In this document: positions 27,576 to 36,721 of the stretch, one piece after another | Numbering within the stretch: the first letter of the stretch is position 1 | Layout of the letters: each line of letters starts with the position of its first letter | NCBI RefSeq assembly: GCF_039710355.1 | Contig: NZ_JBDKWZ010000011.1 | Span: 124,001-188,000, forward strand | Length of the DNA: 64,000 nucleotides | Direction of reading: 5' to 3' | DNA from: Rapidithrix thailandica | Lineage (GTDB): Bacteria > Bacteroidota > Bacteroidia > Cytophagales > Flammeovirgaceae | Translations under genes and position numbers: made by a program | The notes under the pieces: generated by a model | What the model was told of the DNA's origin: nothing | The model's input: the letters and a program-made list of their open reading frames with translations, nothing else | The model's database searches: none

Positions 27576-28364
27576 CTATAAAGGGATCGACTCTCCATCA
27601 TTTGGTATGATCACTTTTTCAATAAAGCCTTTTTCTTCGACAAACTCTCGGAGTTCCTGTCGATGAAGTATACAGTGATTTAGCGCTTCCATATGCACTG
27701 CAATGATGGTAGCTTCAGGAAGTAAATTATGAATTTTTAGAATGTCCTCTTTTCCCATGATAATAGCACCGAAGCGATCCTCTTCCAAACTCGCATACCC
27801 CGCGTTTACAACCACTACATCGGGTTGCCAGCTTTTTAAGTTATTCTCTACTTCATCTATCCAGATGGTATCTCCTAAAAAATAAATTGATTTTTCATTC
27901 GGAGCATTAAAGTAGAACCCAGAGGCTTTGCCCAATACTTCGGCTAGTTGGGGAATGGAATAAACAGTGTCCGTACCGTGTTGGCAATAGGTCTTTGTGA
28001 ATTTCAAGCCCTCAAATTCATTTTCTGTAGCCATGACAGTTACATGGGTAAACCCTACGGCTTCAATGGCACTGGCATCCTCTTCGTTTTGGGCATATAC
28101 CTTTAAATCTTTGGGTAGCTTTTCTCTGGCCACTTGGTCCCAGTGATCAATGTGCAGGTGGGAGACCAATACGGCATCGACCTCAAATAACTGCTCGGGT
28201 TGTACAGGCATATCCACCAGTGGGTTACTTAGGTGGGAGTGCCTAGTTCCCGGGAAGCCAGGGTATCTCCCTTTTTCGGCAAACATTGGGTCTACCAGGA
28301 ATTTCTTGCCGGCATAGTTTAACACCAACGTTGCATTTCTAATAAAATGAATACTGGATTGCAT
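27576..28364 (-). CDS. UlaG-like metallo-beta-lactamase-fold hydrolase
   Basis: 262 aa. The metal motif is SHLHIDHWD (about residues 68-76), with further ligands around GLKFTKTYCQHGTD, FLGDTIW and IAVHMEALNH. The short sheet-rich start MQSSIHFIRNATLVLNYAGK fits the UlaG/YtkL group of cytosolic metallo-hydrolases. The substrate is unknown. It is followed upstream on the same strand by an AraC regulator 70 bases away, which may control it. Confidence 0.87.
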   Translation of the reverse strand: MQSSIHFIRNATLVLNYAGKKFLVDPMFAEKGRYPGFPGTRHSHLSNPLVDMPVQPEQLFEVDAVLVSHLHIDHWDQVAREKLPKDLKVYAQNEEDASAIEAVGFTHVTVMATENEFEGLKFTKTYCQHGTDTVYSIPQLAEVLGKASGFYFNAPNEKSIYFLGDTIWIDEVENNLKSWQPDVVVVNAGYASLEEDRFGAIIMGKEDILKIHNLLPEATIIAVHMEALNHCILHRQELREFVEEKGFIEKVIIPNDGESIPL

Positions 28365-28434
28365 AATTTTCTTGTTTTAGATGAACTATGCAAAGTTGAT
28401 TCATGGGTGATAGGCTGTGGGTACCCGTTTTTTC

Positions 28435-29304
28435 TCAATTACTACCATTTTGATAATCGGCTAAAAACTCTGAAGAGGTCATGCCTGTTTGATTTTTGAA
28501 AAAGCGCATTAAGTGATTGGGTTCCGAATAGCCAAATTCGTAGGCGATTTCGCTAATGGTTTTTTCAGAATAAATCAGTTCATTTTTAATCTCGGTAAGT
28601 AGACGTTGTTTTAGAAGTTCCGTGGCTGTCAGGTTAAATTGTTTTTTTACTGCTTTATTTAATGTGATACGGCTGATACCAAGTAATTCACAATATTCGT
28701 GAATACGCTGTTTTTCTTTAATGTGCAACTCCATTAATTTTTTAAATGCATATGCATGATTGGTGGTATCAATCTGAAAAGGCAAACGATGTGCTTTGGC
28801 ATATTCCCTGTTAAGACGTTGCAACAAATAATAAATCAGAGAGCGGATAATATGTGCACTATCCAAATGAGGAGTAACAAGTTCGGATTTGATTTCTTGT
28901 AGAATATTACAGATGCTTTGAATTTGGCCGGTATTTGATTGGAGAAAGGTGGAGTTGTCGTATTGATAAAAATAGAGCAGGCGAGAAGTGAATAATTTGT
29001 CGGTGAAGAATTCATTCAGGAAATCTTCTTGAAAAATTAGAATAGTAAAATCTAATTGAGCGTAGTCTACGTTCCACCTTTTATGTTGAAAAGGAGAAAT
29101 AAACAATATAGTGTTATCTTGTACCTTGATTGTTTTATGACCGATTAAAATATGTCCATTCCCCTTCCTAAAAATCAAAATTTCAAAATAATCAGCATTG
29201 TGAACTTTAGGCAATAGATATTTATAGGCTAATTGGGATCCATCTATTACATTGATTAAAAAATCAACACCGCATTCCGTTTTATTGAATTTTATAGTTT
29301 TCAA
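28435..29304 (-). CDS. AraC-family transcriptional regulator
   Basis: 289 aa: a cupin-like N-terminal effector domain (IFRKGNGHILIGHKTIKV) and a C-terminal double HTH (YCELLGISRITLNKAVKKQF ... TISEIAYEFGYSEPNHLMRF, residues about 185-280). It lies upstream of the UlaG-like hydrolase on the same strand. A 90-bp stretch of this gene (28971-29060) has a diverged copy at 46447-46536, showing that a second copy once existed in this region. Confidence 0.88.
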   Translation of the reverse strand: MKTIKFNKTECGVDFLINVIDGSQLAYKYLLPKVHNADYFEILIFRKGNGHILIGHKTIKVQDNTILFISPFQHKRWNVDYAQLDFTILIFQEDFLNEFFTDKLFTSRLLYFYQYDNSTFLQSNTGQIQSICNILQEIKSELVTPHLDSAHIIRSLIYYLLQRLNREYAKAHRLPFQIDTTNHAYAFKKLMELHIKEKQRIHEYCELLGISRITLNKAVKKQFNLTATELLKQRLLTEIKNELIYSEKTISEIAYEFGYSEPNHLMRFFKNQTGMTSSEFLADYQNGSN

Positions 29305-29638
29305 TGTTCAAATTTTGTAAATTGTTAGCTTCTCTCAATGTTTGGACTGTTCCAGATAAAATATCTTTTATCTTTTTAACAAGATGGTCTTCAAGATTTT
29401 TTCGACTTGCAGCTTCCCAATTTTGATATACAGCGCTTTCTCATTGTCATCTTGCTGTTACTCTTATTGTCAGCTTTCTCCCCTCTTTCTTGAAAACGCT
29501 TGAAGCGCCAAAAGGTGTTAGTACCCAACTAATTTTCTTGCTTTCTGAAGATAGTCCCTCCCTCAATTCTCTCCAAATTCCTTTAAATTTTATGACATCG
29601 CAGGAACTGCTCCGTTCAAAGCATTCATTTGACCTTAT
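29305..29638. other. gene-free stretch
   Basis: No convincing gene, RNA or hairpin seen. It is T-rich on the plus strand and separates the AraC gene from the mobile-element relics. Confidence 0.4.
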
Positions 29639-29836
29639 TTACAGGCCAATGGCTTTTTTGACTTCCTCATCCTTCAGGCCGGTGTAGGCACAGAATTCAG
29701 AAACAGCCACCAACTGATGGGGTTCTTTGTGAAAGTAATCCCTCATTTGATGCAAAAGCTTCCGGGTGGTCTTTTCACTTTTCTGGGTGATCAACTGTAC
29801 ATCTTTGGGATAAATACATAAGCGTTTGCGATGCAT
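29639..29836 (-). CDS. small mobile-element-associated helical protein
   Basis: 65 aa starting at MHRKRLCIYPKDVQLITQKS. The pattern YPKDVQLITQKSEKTTRKLLHQMRDYF ... VSEFCAYTGLKDEEV resembles short DNA-binding-like proteins found in Bacteroidota integrative elements. A longer frame to 29899 lacks any matching sequence, so the inner Met is chosen. It stands beside a TraE-like relic, which supports an integrative-element origin. Confidence 0.55.
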   Translation of the reverse strand: MHRKRLCIYPKDVQLITQKSEKTTRKLLHQMRDYFHKEPHQLVAVSEFCAYTGLKDEEVKKAIGL

Positions 29837-29984
29837 GATGTATTGGGGTTCGGTTTTCCAAATAAAGATAAAAACCTTCCCTAAGGAAAACCCGGTCATT
29901 TCCTACTTTTCCACCCAAGCCGGAACCGGTAGCTTTTTTCTTTTCCTTTCTTCCGGTATGCTTGTAACAAAAAAGCAATCTTCC

Positions 29985-30254
29985 ATGATCGTTATCGCCC
30001 TATTTCTGATAGTTGCCGGAGGAATCGTTCTTACCTATTCCCGGCTTTTTACCCGAAAAAAATGGCTGGGAGGGGCAAGCATCCAGCCTTGCTTTCCCGG
30101 AACATGTGTTGACAGAAGCCGACCGGGTTTTGCTCCGAGAAAATACGGTTTCGAAAAACAAACCGGAACCGGTATCCAAAGCCATCGGGGAGACGCTTTA
30201 TTCAAACCTTCAGTAACAGGATTATTTACCGACTACATGATAGAAAAACCATGA
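29985..30254 (+). pseudogene. decayed single-helix membrane protein of the mobile element
   Basis: The frame begins MIVIALFLIVAGGIVLTYSRLF, a clear membrane helix, and then loses coding character. A second frame (30013-30216) carries a more protein-like continuation (FPEHVLTEADRVLLRENTV), so a frameshift near 30060-30090 is likely. Its end overlaps the TraE-like start by four bases, as in an operon. The original family is not clear. Confidence 0.4.
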
Positions 30255-30668
30255 AAACTACCTTTTTCCAAAAAAAATGCCTGCAAAGACCTGTTTACCT
30301 TGTGCCTTTTACTGCTTTCTCAAGCTGTGCGAGCCCAAGGCTCTGCCGGGGCCTTGAAGAATATCGGCACCTGGGTGAGCACTTTGGGCAATGCCGTGTT
30401 TGCCATCGTGGTGGTCATCGGCCTGGTGCGTACCGTAACCAAATTTATCAAGGGAGAGCCGGATGCCATTGGAGCGCTGTTTCAACTCATCATCGCTTGT
30501 GGCCTTTGGGGCGGTTTCCAACTGGTGGAAGACGATATTGCCAAACTGGTAGGAGGGAAGGGGGCGATGAAAACGTATTTGTCTTTGGAGAAAAAATCCC
30601 GGGTGTTAGGTCTTCCAGTCAACGACTGGATACTACTGGGATGTTTGGTCGTAGGCTTGACCTGGTGA
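30251..30668 (+). pseudogene. TraE-like (DUF4134) conjugation gene, frameshifted and 3'-truncated
   Basis: ATG at 30251 opens MKTTFFQK and then meets a run of eight A (30270-30277). Beyond it the coding sense continues in the next frame: KDLFTLCLLLLSQAVRAQG (signal peptide), then GTWVSTLGNAVFAIVVVIGL and a second helix ending GLWGGFQLVEDDIAK. This is the two-helix layout of DUF4134/TraE of Bacteroidota conjugative transposons. It runs into MKTYLSLEKK, possibly the start of a TraF/DUF4133-like partner, and is cut off near 30662 where RHS sequence begins. Confidence 0.55.
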
Positions 30669-33274
30669 GTGGAAATATCAACTATGTATTTTATCAAAAA
30701 GGCGCGAATAATCAAGATTTGTTAATCCACCACTATAAATACGATTCCGATAATCGCATCAAAACGGTAGAAACATCTATTGACGGTTGGGTATGGAATC
30801 AGGAAGCGAAGTATCATTACTATCAGCACGGGCCCTTGGCGCGAACCGGAATCGGTCATTATGCCATTCAGGGACAAGACTATTTTTATACCTTACAAGG
30901 CTGGCTAAAAGGAATGAACTTGCCGGGACAGGAACCTTTTACCGACCCGGGTAGAGACGGAGCTGCCTCCTCACCTTTTGAATCGGTCAACCGAGACGAA
31001 ATGGCCTTTACCTTAGGGTATTATGAGGGCGATTACCGCCCTATTGGCACCGAAGTGGATATAGCTTTGGTGGACGAGGAGCTCTGGCACCGCAATACTC
31101 TGGATAATACTCCGGCATATATACTATACGATGGCAGTGAACCGCTGCCACAGCTTACCGAAGCCCGGGAATATATCCGTGCAGAAGGAAATACCACCGT
31201 ACAAGACGGGCAAACGGTGACCTTCAAAGCCGGAGGATATATTGACTTAAATCCCGGCTTTACGGTGGATCCCGGTGGGGATTTCGAAACCTTACTGGAA
31301 GATTCACCAAAACGGGGATATGGCTCTGAACTCTACAATGGCAATATTGCCTGGATGGTAACGGATGTGGCGGAGTTGGGAAGAAGAGCCAACGACCCGC
31401 AAAAGGGCATGCAAACCATGTTGTACAATTACGACCAGCTCAACCGGATTACCAAAGCCCGGGGGCTGACCAGCTACCAGGCCGGAAACGGATGGGAACA
31501 AAGAAGCATGTTTGATCAAAAGCCTTTCGATGCGGATTACAGTTATGATCCTAATGGTAACCTGTTGAATCTCAACAGAAGAAATGAGCTTGGAGAATTA
31601 AAGGAGGAGCTGAGTTACCATTATGAAGCGGATATGAACCGTTTGTTGCATGTAAACAATACCTCGATACATGCCGGCAAAGGAGGAATAGCCAACCAGA
31701 ATGCAGGGAATTATACCTATGATGAAGTTGGTAACCTGATTCAAGACCAATCCGAGAACATCCGGTCCATTGAATGGAATATATCCGGTAAGGTGACCAA
31801 AGTGTTAAAAGAAAACGGAGGCATGACCGAGTACCGTTATGATGCGGCCGGTAACCGGATCTATAAAGCCGTAACAGTTGGAGGAGAAATAAAAAGCACA
31901 CACTATGTGCGGGATGCCTCCGGGAATACCATGGCAGTATATGAGAATTCCCAATTAAAAGAACAGGGCATTTTTGGCTCTTCAAGAGTAGGACTTTATC
32001 GTGGAGAGGTGGAAAAAGGCAAGCGAATACTGGGGCGAAAGCAATACGAGTTGAGTAACCACTTAGGCAATGTACTGGCGGTAGTCACAGATAACAAAAA
32101 AGCCTTGGATACCGATGCAAACGGCACAGCCGACCAGTACCTCTCCAAAGTGGTAAGTGCCACCGATTACTATCCTTTTGGATCCGATATGCCAAGCCGG
32201 AACTACTCGGATGAGAACTACCGCTATGGGTTCAACGGGAAGGAAAACGACAAGGACTTCGGCAACCAGCACCTGATCCAGGATTACGGTTTCCGCCTGT
32301 ACAACCCGGAGATTGGGAAGTTTTTGTCAGTGGATCCGCTTACCAAGTCTTTTCCTATGTTGACTCCATATCAGTTTGCTTCGAATACTCCGATAATGGC
32401 GATCGATTTGGACGGGTTGGAAGCATCCTTAGCTATTGGAGGAGGGACCTGGGCTTCTCCACCAACAACTGTAATTAATGGAAATACAACTACAATTACA
32501 GGCTTTATTTCTCCTACAAGGTCACCTAGAATAAAAACGGAAATAAAACTTGCGAATAGTTATACTTTGAATCAAATAATAAATAATCCATTTGGGGATG
32601 GAGCAACTTTTGAAGTGATTGGCGTTAATCCTGCGCCTCCATATACCTACATTAGAGATAAAACAGGGAAAGAATTTCCAATTAGTGCGAATGAAGGTTA
32701 TTTTAGACCAAATGTTAATGATAGTCAAATGTTACGAAACGCATATAATAATGGGGAATTGTCAGGATTTGATATTTTATCTAAAGGTCAGATTGACACT
32801 AGAGTACTTGGTGCTTATAGAGAATATGTTATAATTGGAGAGCGTTTGCCGAAGGTTAAACGTATAGTTGATATACAAACATTCAGTTCTGGTCAATTAA
32901 ATTTTAATGTTGGAAGTACAGAGGTAAATGATCCTGTGAGAATCCAAGAAATTGTAAATCAACTTCAAAGTGATCTCTCAAGAGAATTAGAAGTTATAGG
33001 ATCTGCAGGGATGGCACTTTCTAATGGCACTGTAGTAAATGATAATAATGCAATAAAAAGTGGGAATCAAACTTGGGGAGAGTTTAAACAGGCTAGAGCT
33101 AACAGTGTCATAAATGCAATATTAGCAATTGACCCTAGTTTAGCACCAAGATTAAAAACTAGTATTACTTCTGGTGGAAGTAAAGGTATGAGTGAGGTTA
33201 GTACCAAGTTTAGAACTACTACTAACAACATTGAAAATAAAGTAGATGGAACTTGGAGTGCGCCTAGTAATTAA
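30251..33274 (+). CDS. RHS/YD-repeat protein lacking its 5' end, with variable tip 1
   Basis: The 1007-codon frame is a chimera. Its first about 138 codons are an out-of-frame reading of the TraE-like relic; true RHS sequence starts at about 30665 (VSGNINYVFYQKG). Then come YD repeats (YDSDNRIKTVE, YDQLNRITKA, YSYDPNGNLLNLNR), a 3-coathanger-like segment (AGGYIDLNPGFTVDPG, about 330-350) and the RHS core (YGFNGKENDKDFGNQ, RLYNPEIGKFLSVDPL, about 660-720). The AT-rich tip follows from about codon 725. Its end (VDIQTFSSGQLNFNVGSTEV ... FKQARANSVINAIL) faintly recalls an OmpA-like fold. The natural start codon is lost, so expression is doubtful. Confidence 0.75.
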   Translation: MKTTFFQKKCLQRPVYLVPFTAFSSCASPRLCRGLEEYRHLGEHFGQCRVCHRGGHRPGAYRNQIYQGRAGCHWSAVSTHHRLWPLGRFPTGGRRYCQTGRREGGDENVFVFGEKIPGVRSSSQRLDTTGMFGRRLDLVSGNINYVFYQKGANNQDLLIHHYKYDSDNRIKTVETSIDGWVWNQEAKYHYYQHGPLARTGIGHYAIQGQDYFYTLQGWLKGMNLPGQEPFTDPGRDGAASSPFESVNRDEMAFTLGYYEGDYRPIGTEVDIALVDEELWHRNTLDNTPAYILYDGSEPLPQLTEAREYIRAEGNTTVQDGQTVTFKAGGYIDLNPGFTVDPGGDFETLLEDSPKRGYGSELYNGNIAWMVTDVAELGRRANDPQKGMQTMLYNYDQLNRITKARGLTSYQAGNGWEQRSMFDQKPFDADYSYDPNGNLLNLNRRNELGELKEELSYHYEADMNRLLHVNNTSIHAGKGGIANQNAGNYTYDEVGNLIQDQSENIRSIEWNISGKVTKVLKENGGMTEYRYDAAGNRIYKAVTVGGEIKSTHYVRDASGNTMAVYENSQLKEQGIFGSSRVGLYRGEVEKGKRILGRKQYELSNHLGNVLAVVTDNKKALDTDANGTADQYLSKVVSATDYYPFGSDMPSRNYSDENYRYGFNGKENDKDFGNQHLIQDYGFRLYNPEIGKFLSVDPLTKSFPMLTPYQFASNTPIMAIDLDGLEASLAIGGGTWASPPTTVINGNTTTITGFISPTRSPRIKTEIKLANSYTLNQIINNPFGDGATFEVIGVNPAPPYTYIRDKTGKEFPISANEGYFRPNVNDSQMLRNAYNNGELSGFDILSKGQIDTRVLGAYREYVIIGERLPKVKRIVDIQTFSSGQLNFNVGSTEVNDPVRIQEIVNQLQSDLSRELEVIGSAGMALSNGTVVNDNNAIKSGNQTWGEFKQARANSVINAILAIDPSLAPRLKTSITSGGSKGMSEVSTKFRTTTNNIENKVDGTWSAPSN

Positions 33275-33288
33275 TAAAAATAATAATA

Positions 33289-34422
33289 ATGAGAAAAAAA
33301 TATTTAGTTACTGGATTCTGCATTTTGTTTATAATGAACGTTTATGGGCAAGAGTATTTATTTCCTGTTAAAAGGAACGATAAATGGGGGTATATAAATT
33401 CAATGGGCAAAATAGTTATAAATTTTGAATTTGATGAGAGTTACGAATTTTCTGAAGGTCTAGCAGTAATAAAAGCTAACAATAAGTATGGCTTTATTAA
33501 CAAAAAGGGAAAAATGATAATTGCCCCTCAGTTCGACTTCATAAACAGTTTTTCAGAAGGGTTAGCAGCTGTTAAACTTGATAATAAATGGGGGTTTATA
33601 GATAAACATGGAAAAATAAAAATTCCTCTAAAGCTGGATGAATGTAGTGATTTCCATAATAGTCTTGCCAAAGTGAAGTATAAGGGCTATTGGAATTATA
33701 TTACAAATGATGGAAAGTTTTTATTGAAAGAAAAATATGACTTTGTTGGAGCCTTTTCAGAAGGACTTGCTAGTGTTTGTCAAAACAACTTATATGGTTA
33801 TATTAATCGAAAGGGAAATTTAATGATACCTTTGTTATATGAATATGCAGCAACTTTTTCAGAAGGACTTGCTAGTGTTCGTCAAAACAATTTATATGGT
33901 TATATAAATATAAATGGAAAAGTTGTAATTCCTCCTAATTATCAAGAAGCTGAAAATTTCCAAAATGGAATAGCCATAGTTAAATTAGATACAAGTTGGG
34001 TTTCAAAAGTTCGTCATTTAATGATTGATTCATTAGGGAATGTTTTAAAAGAGTTTGACTATGAATCAGTGTATACAAGTCGTTGGCTAGGAAATAAGAC
34101 TGTTTTTATTGTAACTAAACATAATAAGAAAGGTGTTATCAATCGAAAAGGTGAGAGCTTAATTGAGATGGTTTATGACGCAATTAATGTTAGTGAGGAC
34201 AGTGATTTGGTTTTGGTTAGGAAAAATGAAAAGTTTGGATTTGTTAATAAAAAAGGAGGAGTGGTCATAGAACCAAAGTTTGAATTTTGTAGAAATTTTA
34301 AAAATGGACTTGCTGCTATTTATGAAAATTGGTTGCCTTTTGATATTTTCAATATAGGTAGTGTTGTTAAGAAAGGGTATATTAATAAAAAAGGTACCAT
34401 CATATGGGTTCCAACTAATTAA
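33289..34422 (+). CDS. secreted WG-repeat protein, candidate immunity for tip 1
   Basis: 377 aa with a signal peptide (after NVYGQ). It contains about eight WG-type repeats of the form KWGYINSMGKIVI / YGFINKKGKMIIAPQFD, each about 45 residues and separated by FSEGLA. It starts 14 bases after the RHS tip on the same strand and has the same low GC as the tip. By position it could be the cognate immunity protein; WG repeats themselves have no established biochemical activity. Confidence 0.75.
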   Translation: MRKKYLVTGFCILFIMNVYGQEYLFPVKRNDKWGYINSMGKIVINFEFDESYEFSEGLAVIKANNKYGFINKKGKMIIAPQFDFINSFSEGLAAVKLDNKWGFIDKHGKIKIPLKLDECSDFHNSLAKVKYKGYWNYITNDGKFLLKEKYDFVGAFSEGLASVCQNNLYGYINRKGNLMIPLLYEYAATFSEGLASVRQNNLYGYININGKVVIPPNYQEAENFQNGIAIVKLDTSWVSKVRHLMIDSLGNVLKEFDYESVYTSRWLGNKTVFIVTKHNKKGVINRKGESLIEMVYDAINVSEDSDLVLVRKNEKFGFVNKKGGVVIEPKFEFCRNFKNGLAAIYENWLPFDIFNIGSVVKKGYINKKGTIIWVPTN

Positions 34423-34523
34423 TTTGAGTACACCAAATAGAAGCTGTAATAGTTATGACTTACACTGACAGTTAGGATTAACTTTAAGAGTTGAAATTAA
34501 AGTATAACCCTAAAACTGTCAAA

Positions 34524-34671
34524 CTACAAAGACCTACAAGTAAGCGAGCAACCCGTGTACGGCAGCAGCCGGGTAGGGCTATTTAGACGCTCTATCCAAC
34601 CGGAAGGACAAGCAGAAGAGAGCCAACCCCAGGCCGGAGAGCTGGCTTTGGGTCACCGTCAGTACGAATGT
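34524..34671 (+). pseudogene. RHS core fragment
   Basis: Reads LYKDLQVSEQPVYGSSRVGL followed by SIQPEGQAEESQPQAGELAL and GHRQYE, then stops being RHS where an 80-bp inverted-repeat element begins. The sequence is a near copy of 34873-35010. There is no start codon or tip. Confidence 0.6.
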
Positions 34672-34752
34672 AAAAACTCTTCAAGGTTTCTTAATAAAAT
34701 GCTGTTTAGTTTTAAGCACAGGCTTGGTTTTTCAAACCTTAAAGAGTTGAAA
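34672..34752. repeat. 80-bp inverted-repeat element, copy 1
   Basis: Terminal arms AACTCTTCAAGGTTT (34675-34689) and AAACCTTAAAGAGTT (34734-34748), one mismatch. The internal sequence matches 43038-43117. It sits exactly after the RHS codons for GHRQYE, as does the second copy. No coding capacity; MITE-like. Confidence 0.65.
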
Positions 34753-35051
34753 TCGGCAATTTGATAGAAGGCATCGACTGGACGGTGTACGGCAAGGTGG
34801 CCAAGGTGGTGAAGGGGGAGGACTTTACTGAATACCGCTACGATGCCTCGGGCAATGTAATGGCGATTTATAAAGACCAGCAAGTAAGCGAGCAACCGGT
34901 CTACGGCAGCAGCCGGGTAGGGCTGTTCAAACGCTCCGTCCAACCGGAAGGACAAGCAGAAGAGAGCCAACCCCAGGCCGGAGAGCTGGCCCTGGGCCAT
35001 CGCCAGTACGAGTTAAGCAACCACCTTGGGGCAGACGCCTAGTCAAATGTC
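34753..35051 (+). pseudogene. RHS core upstream part of cassette 2, ended by in-frame TAG
   Basis: Reads GNLIEGIDWTVYGKVAKVVK, EYRYDASGNVMAIYKD, YGSSRVGLFKRSVQPEG and YELSNHLG, then ADA and TAG (35040-35042). The frame is the same as the downstream RHS frame (35052-36083), so a single amber codon separates them. The 15 extra bases that carry the stop occur again at 36857-36881. There is no own start signal. Confidence 0.6.
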
Positions 35052-36083
35052 TTGGCGACTATCACCGACCGGGTGAAATACAAAGACAACAGCCGGGCCT
35101 CCGAAGTGTTAAGTGCTTCCGACTATTTTCCTTTTGGCAAACAAATGGCCGGGCGGAACTACTCGGATGAGAACTACCGTTATGGCTTTAACGGCAAGGA
35201 AGACGACAGGGACTTCGGCAACCAGCACCTGATCCAGGATTACGGTTTCCGCTTGTACAACCCGGAGATTGGGAAGTTTTTGTCGGTGGATCCGTTGGCT
35301 AGTTCTTATCCCATGTTGACACCTTACCAGTTTGCTTCGAATATGCCAGTTTCAGCAATAGATTTAGATGGTCTTGAGGCATATCTTGTTGATCATACGA
35401 ATAGTGGGCCAGTTAGAGCAAGGTTAAGCTTAGTTTCTTCAGAAGGCCCCAAACTTTTAATTATAGAAGATGGCAAAGAACAAACTGTTTATCATTTTGG
35501 TTTGGCTCCTTATGAAAAGTATACAGGGTATATTGAAAGTTGGACATTAATTCGTGATGGAAGCTTACAACCCAAGAGTGGATCAAGAAGACAAAGTTGG
35601 TCACCTTGGATTCCTAAACAAGCCAAGCCAGATTATGACAGTTTTAAAGCAAGAACTCTTGGACCAAAATTGAACCAATTTAATATTAATATGCCAAGCT
35701 TGTTTTTGAATAAAATTAAAAAGAGTGTACCTTCATTAAGGTCAGGAGATATTAATCTCAGATACACTGGAGGTACATCTACTTGGAGTAATGAATATCA
35801 GCAAAAAGATCTTGATATATTGGCTGAAAAAATATTAAATACATCAGGGATAAAAAAAATAAAATTTGAGATTATAATGCCTTATAATAAAGATTCAGGG
35901 ATAGACCCTAATGCTATTATTGATTTAGACAATAAACTTTATGATTTAGGACAAAACTTGATTAAAGAGCTACAACAAAGAGGAGTGAATGTTACTATGG
36001 AAGTTGATACGAAGGTAAAAGGATATTCTGAGGATGAAATGTCAAGTCAAAATACAGGGCCTAAAGTCGAAGTGATTAAATAA
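35052..36083 (+). CDS. orphan RHS core with variable tip 2
   Basis: 343-codon frame. Core motifs YRYGFNGKEDDRDFGNQ and RLYNPEIGKFLSVDPLASSYP occupy residues about 35-90, with IDLDGLEAY marking the usual tip boundary. The unique AT-rich tip (about 110-343) has no family I recognise; its last part (IKKIKFEIIMPYNKDSGIDP ... NVTMEVDTKVKGY) has a length and strand pattern similar to tip 1. An in-frame amber codon separates it from more RHS sequence upstream. It is probably a silent tip, usable only after recombination into a full-length RHS gene. Confidence 0.7.
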   Translation: MATITDRVKYKDNSRASEVLSASDYFPFGKQMAGRNYSDENYRYGFNGKEDDRDFGNQHLIQDYGFRLYNPEIGKFLSVDPLASSYPMLTPYQFASNMPVSAIDLDGLEAYLVDHTNSGPVRARLSLVSSEGPKLLIIEDGKEQTVYHFGLAPYEKYTGYIESWTLIRDGSLQPKSGSRRQSWSPWIPKQAKPDYDSFKARTLGPKLNQFNINMPSLFLNKIKKSVPSLRSGDINLRYTGGTSTWSNEYQQKDLDILAEKILNTSGIKKIKFEIIMPYNKDSGIDPNAIIDLDNKLYDLGQNLIKELQQRGVNVTMEVDTKVKGYSEDEMSSQNTGPKVEVIK

Positions 36084-36106
36084 ATACCATCTAAAAAATA
36101 GATTTA

Positions 36107-36688
36107 ATGATGAAGTTTAAAATAACCTTTAAATTGGTTTCTTTTATAATATTTATTGTAGTTACAATTGACACTTCTTGTAAAGCTCAACAAACTGAAA
36201 TTAGTTATCATATCATAGACTTAACTTTATCGGAGAATAAACCATTTTATGAAAGGGAAAGCAATTTGATAGATGAGATTGTTAATGGTGTTAAACATAG
36301 ATTTTTATTTCCCTATTCAGATTTTGAGTTGCAAGAGGAAATACCACCTAAAGAATTTGCATCAATCATGGACAAAGTTGGTGCTATAACTATTACCAAA
36401 CTACAAATTAAAAAAGAAATAAAGACTGATGTTAAAGGTAATATCTTAAATAAGATCTATACTAGTGAAACCTTTCAGAATGATTATAAGTATGAAAGCC
36501 CTCCAATTATTGTGGCAGTTGCTTTACTTGATAAGAATGGAGTTATAGTTGCCATTTTTCCATACACCGATTTGGCAGCCAATCTGTTTATTGGTAATCC
36601 CCATTGTACATTTAATATACAAAAGGGATTAAATTTTTTTGATGCATTTGAGCAGAATCTTTATTATTCTACAGTCCTTGAAAAATAG
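36107..36688 (+). CDS. secreted hypothetical protein, candidate immunity for tip 2
   Basis: 193 aa starting 23 bases after tip 2. It has an N-terminal membrane-type signal ending TSCKAQQ, which could be a lipobox or a simple signal peptide. The body is mixed alpha/beta with no motif I recognise (YHIIDLTLSENKPF, HCTFNIQKGLNFFDAFEQ). Location and export suggest protection against tip 2 in the periplasm. This is inferred from position only. Confidence 0.65.
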   Translation: MMKFKITFKLVSFIIFIVVTIDTSCKAQQTEISYHIIDLTLSENKPFYERESNLIDEIVNGVKHRFLFPYSDFELQEEIPPKEFASIMDKVGAITITKLQIKKEIKTDVKGNILNKIYTSETFQNDYKYESPPIIVAVALLDKNGVIVAIFPYTDLAANLFIGNPHCTFNIQKGLNFFDAFEQNLYYSTVLEK

Positions 36689-36721
36689 TTCAGGATATAT
36701 TCCTATTAATTATTTTTATTG

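Noticed and set aside
30013..30216. Separate 67-codon gene beside the TraE relic
   Set aside because: It reads as the frameshifted continuation of the membrane-protein relic at 29985 rather than a gene of its own.
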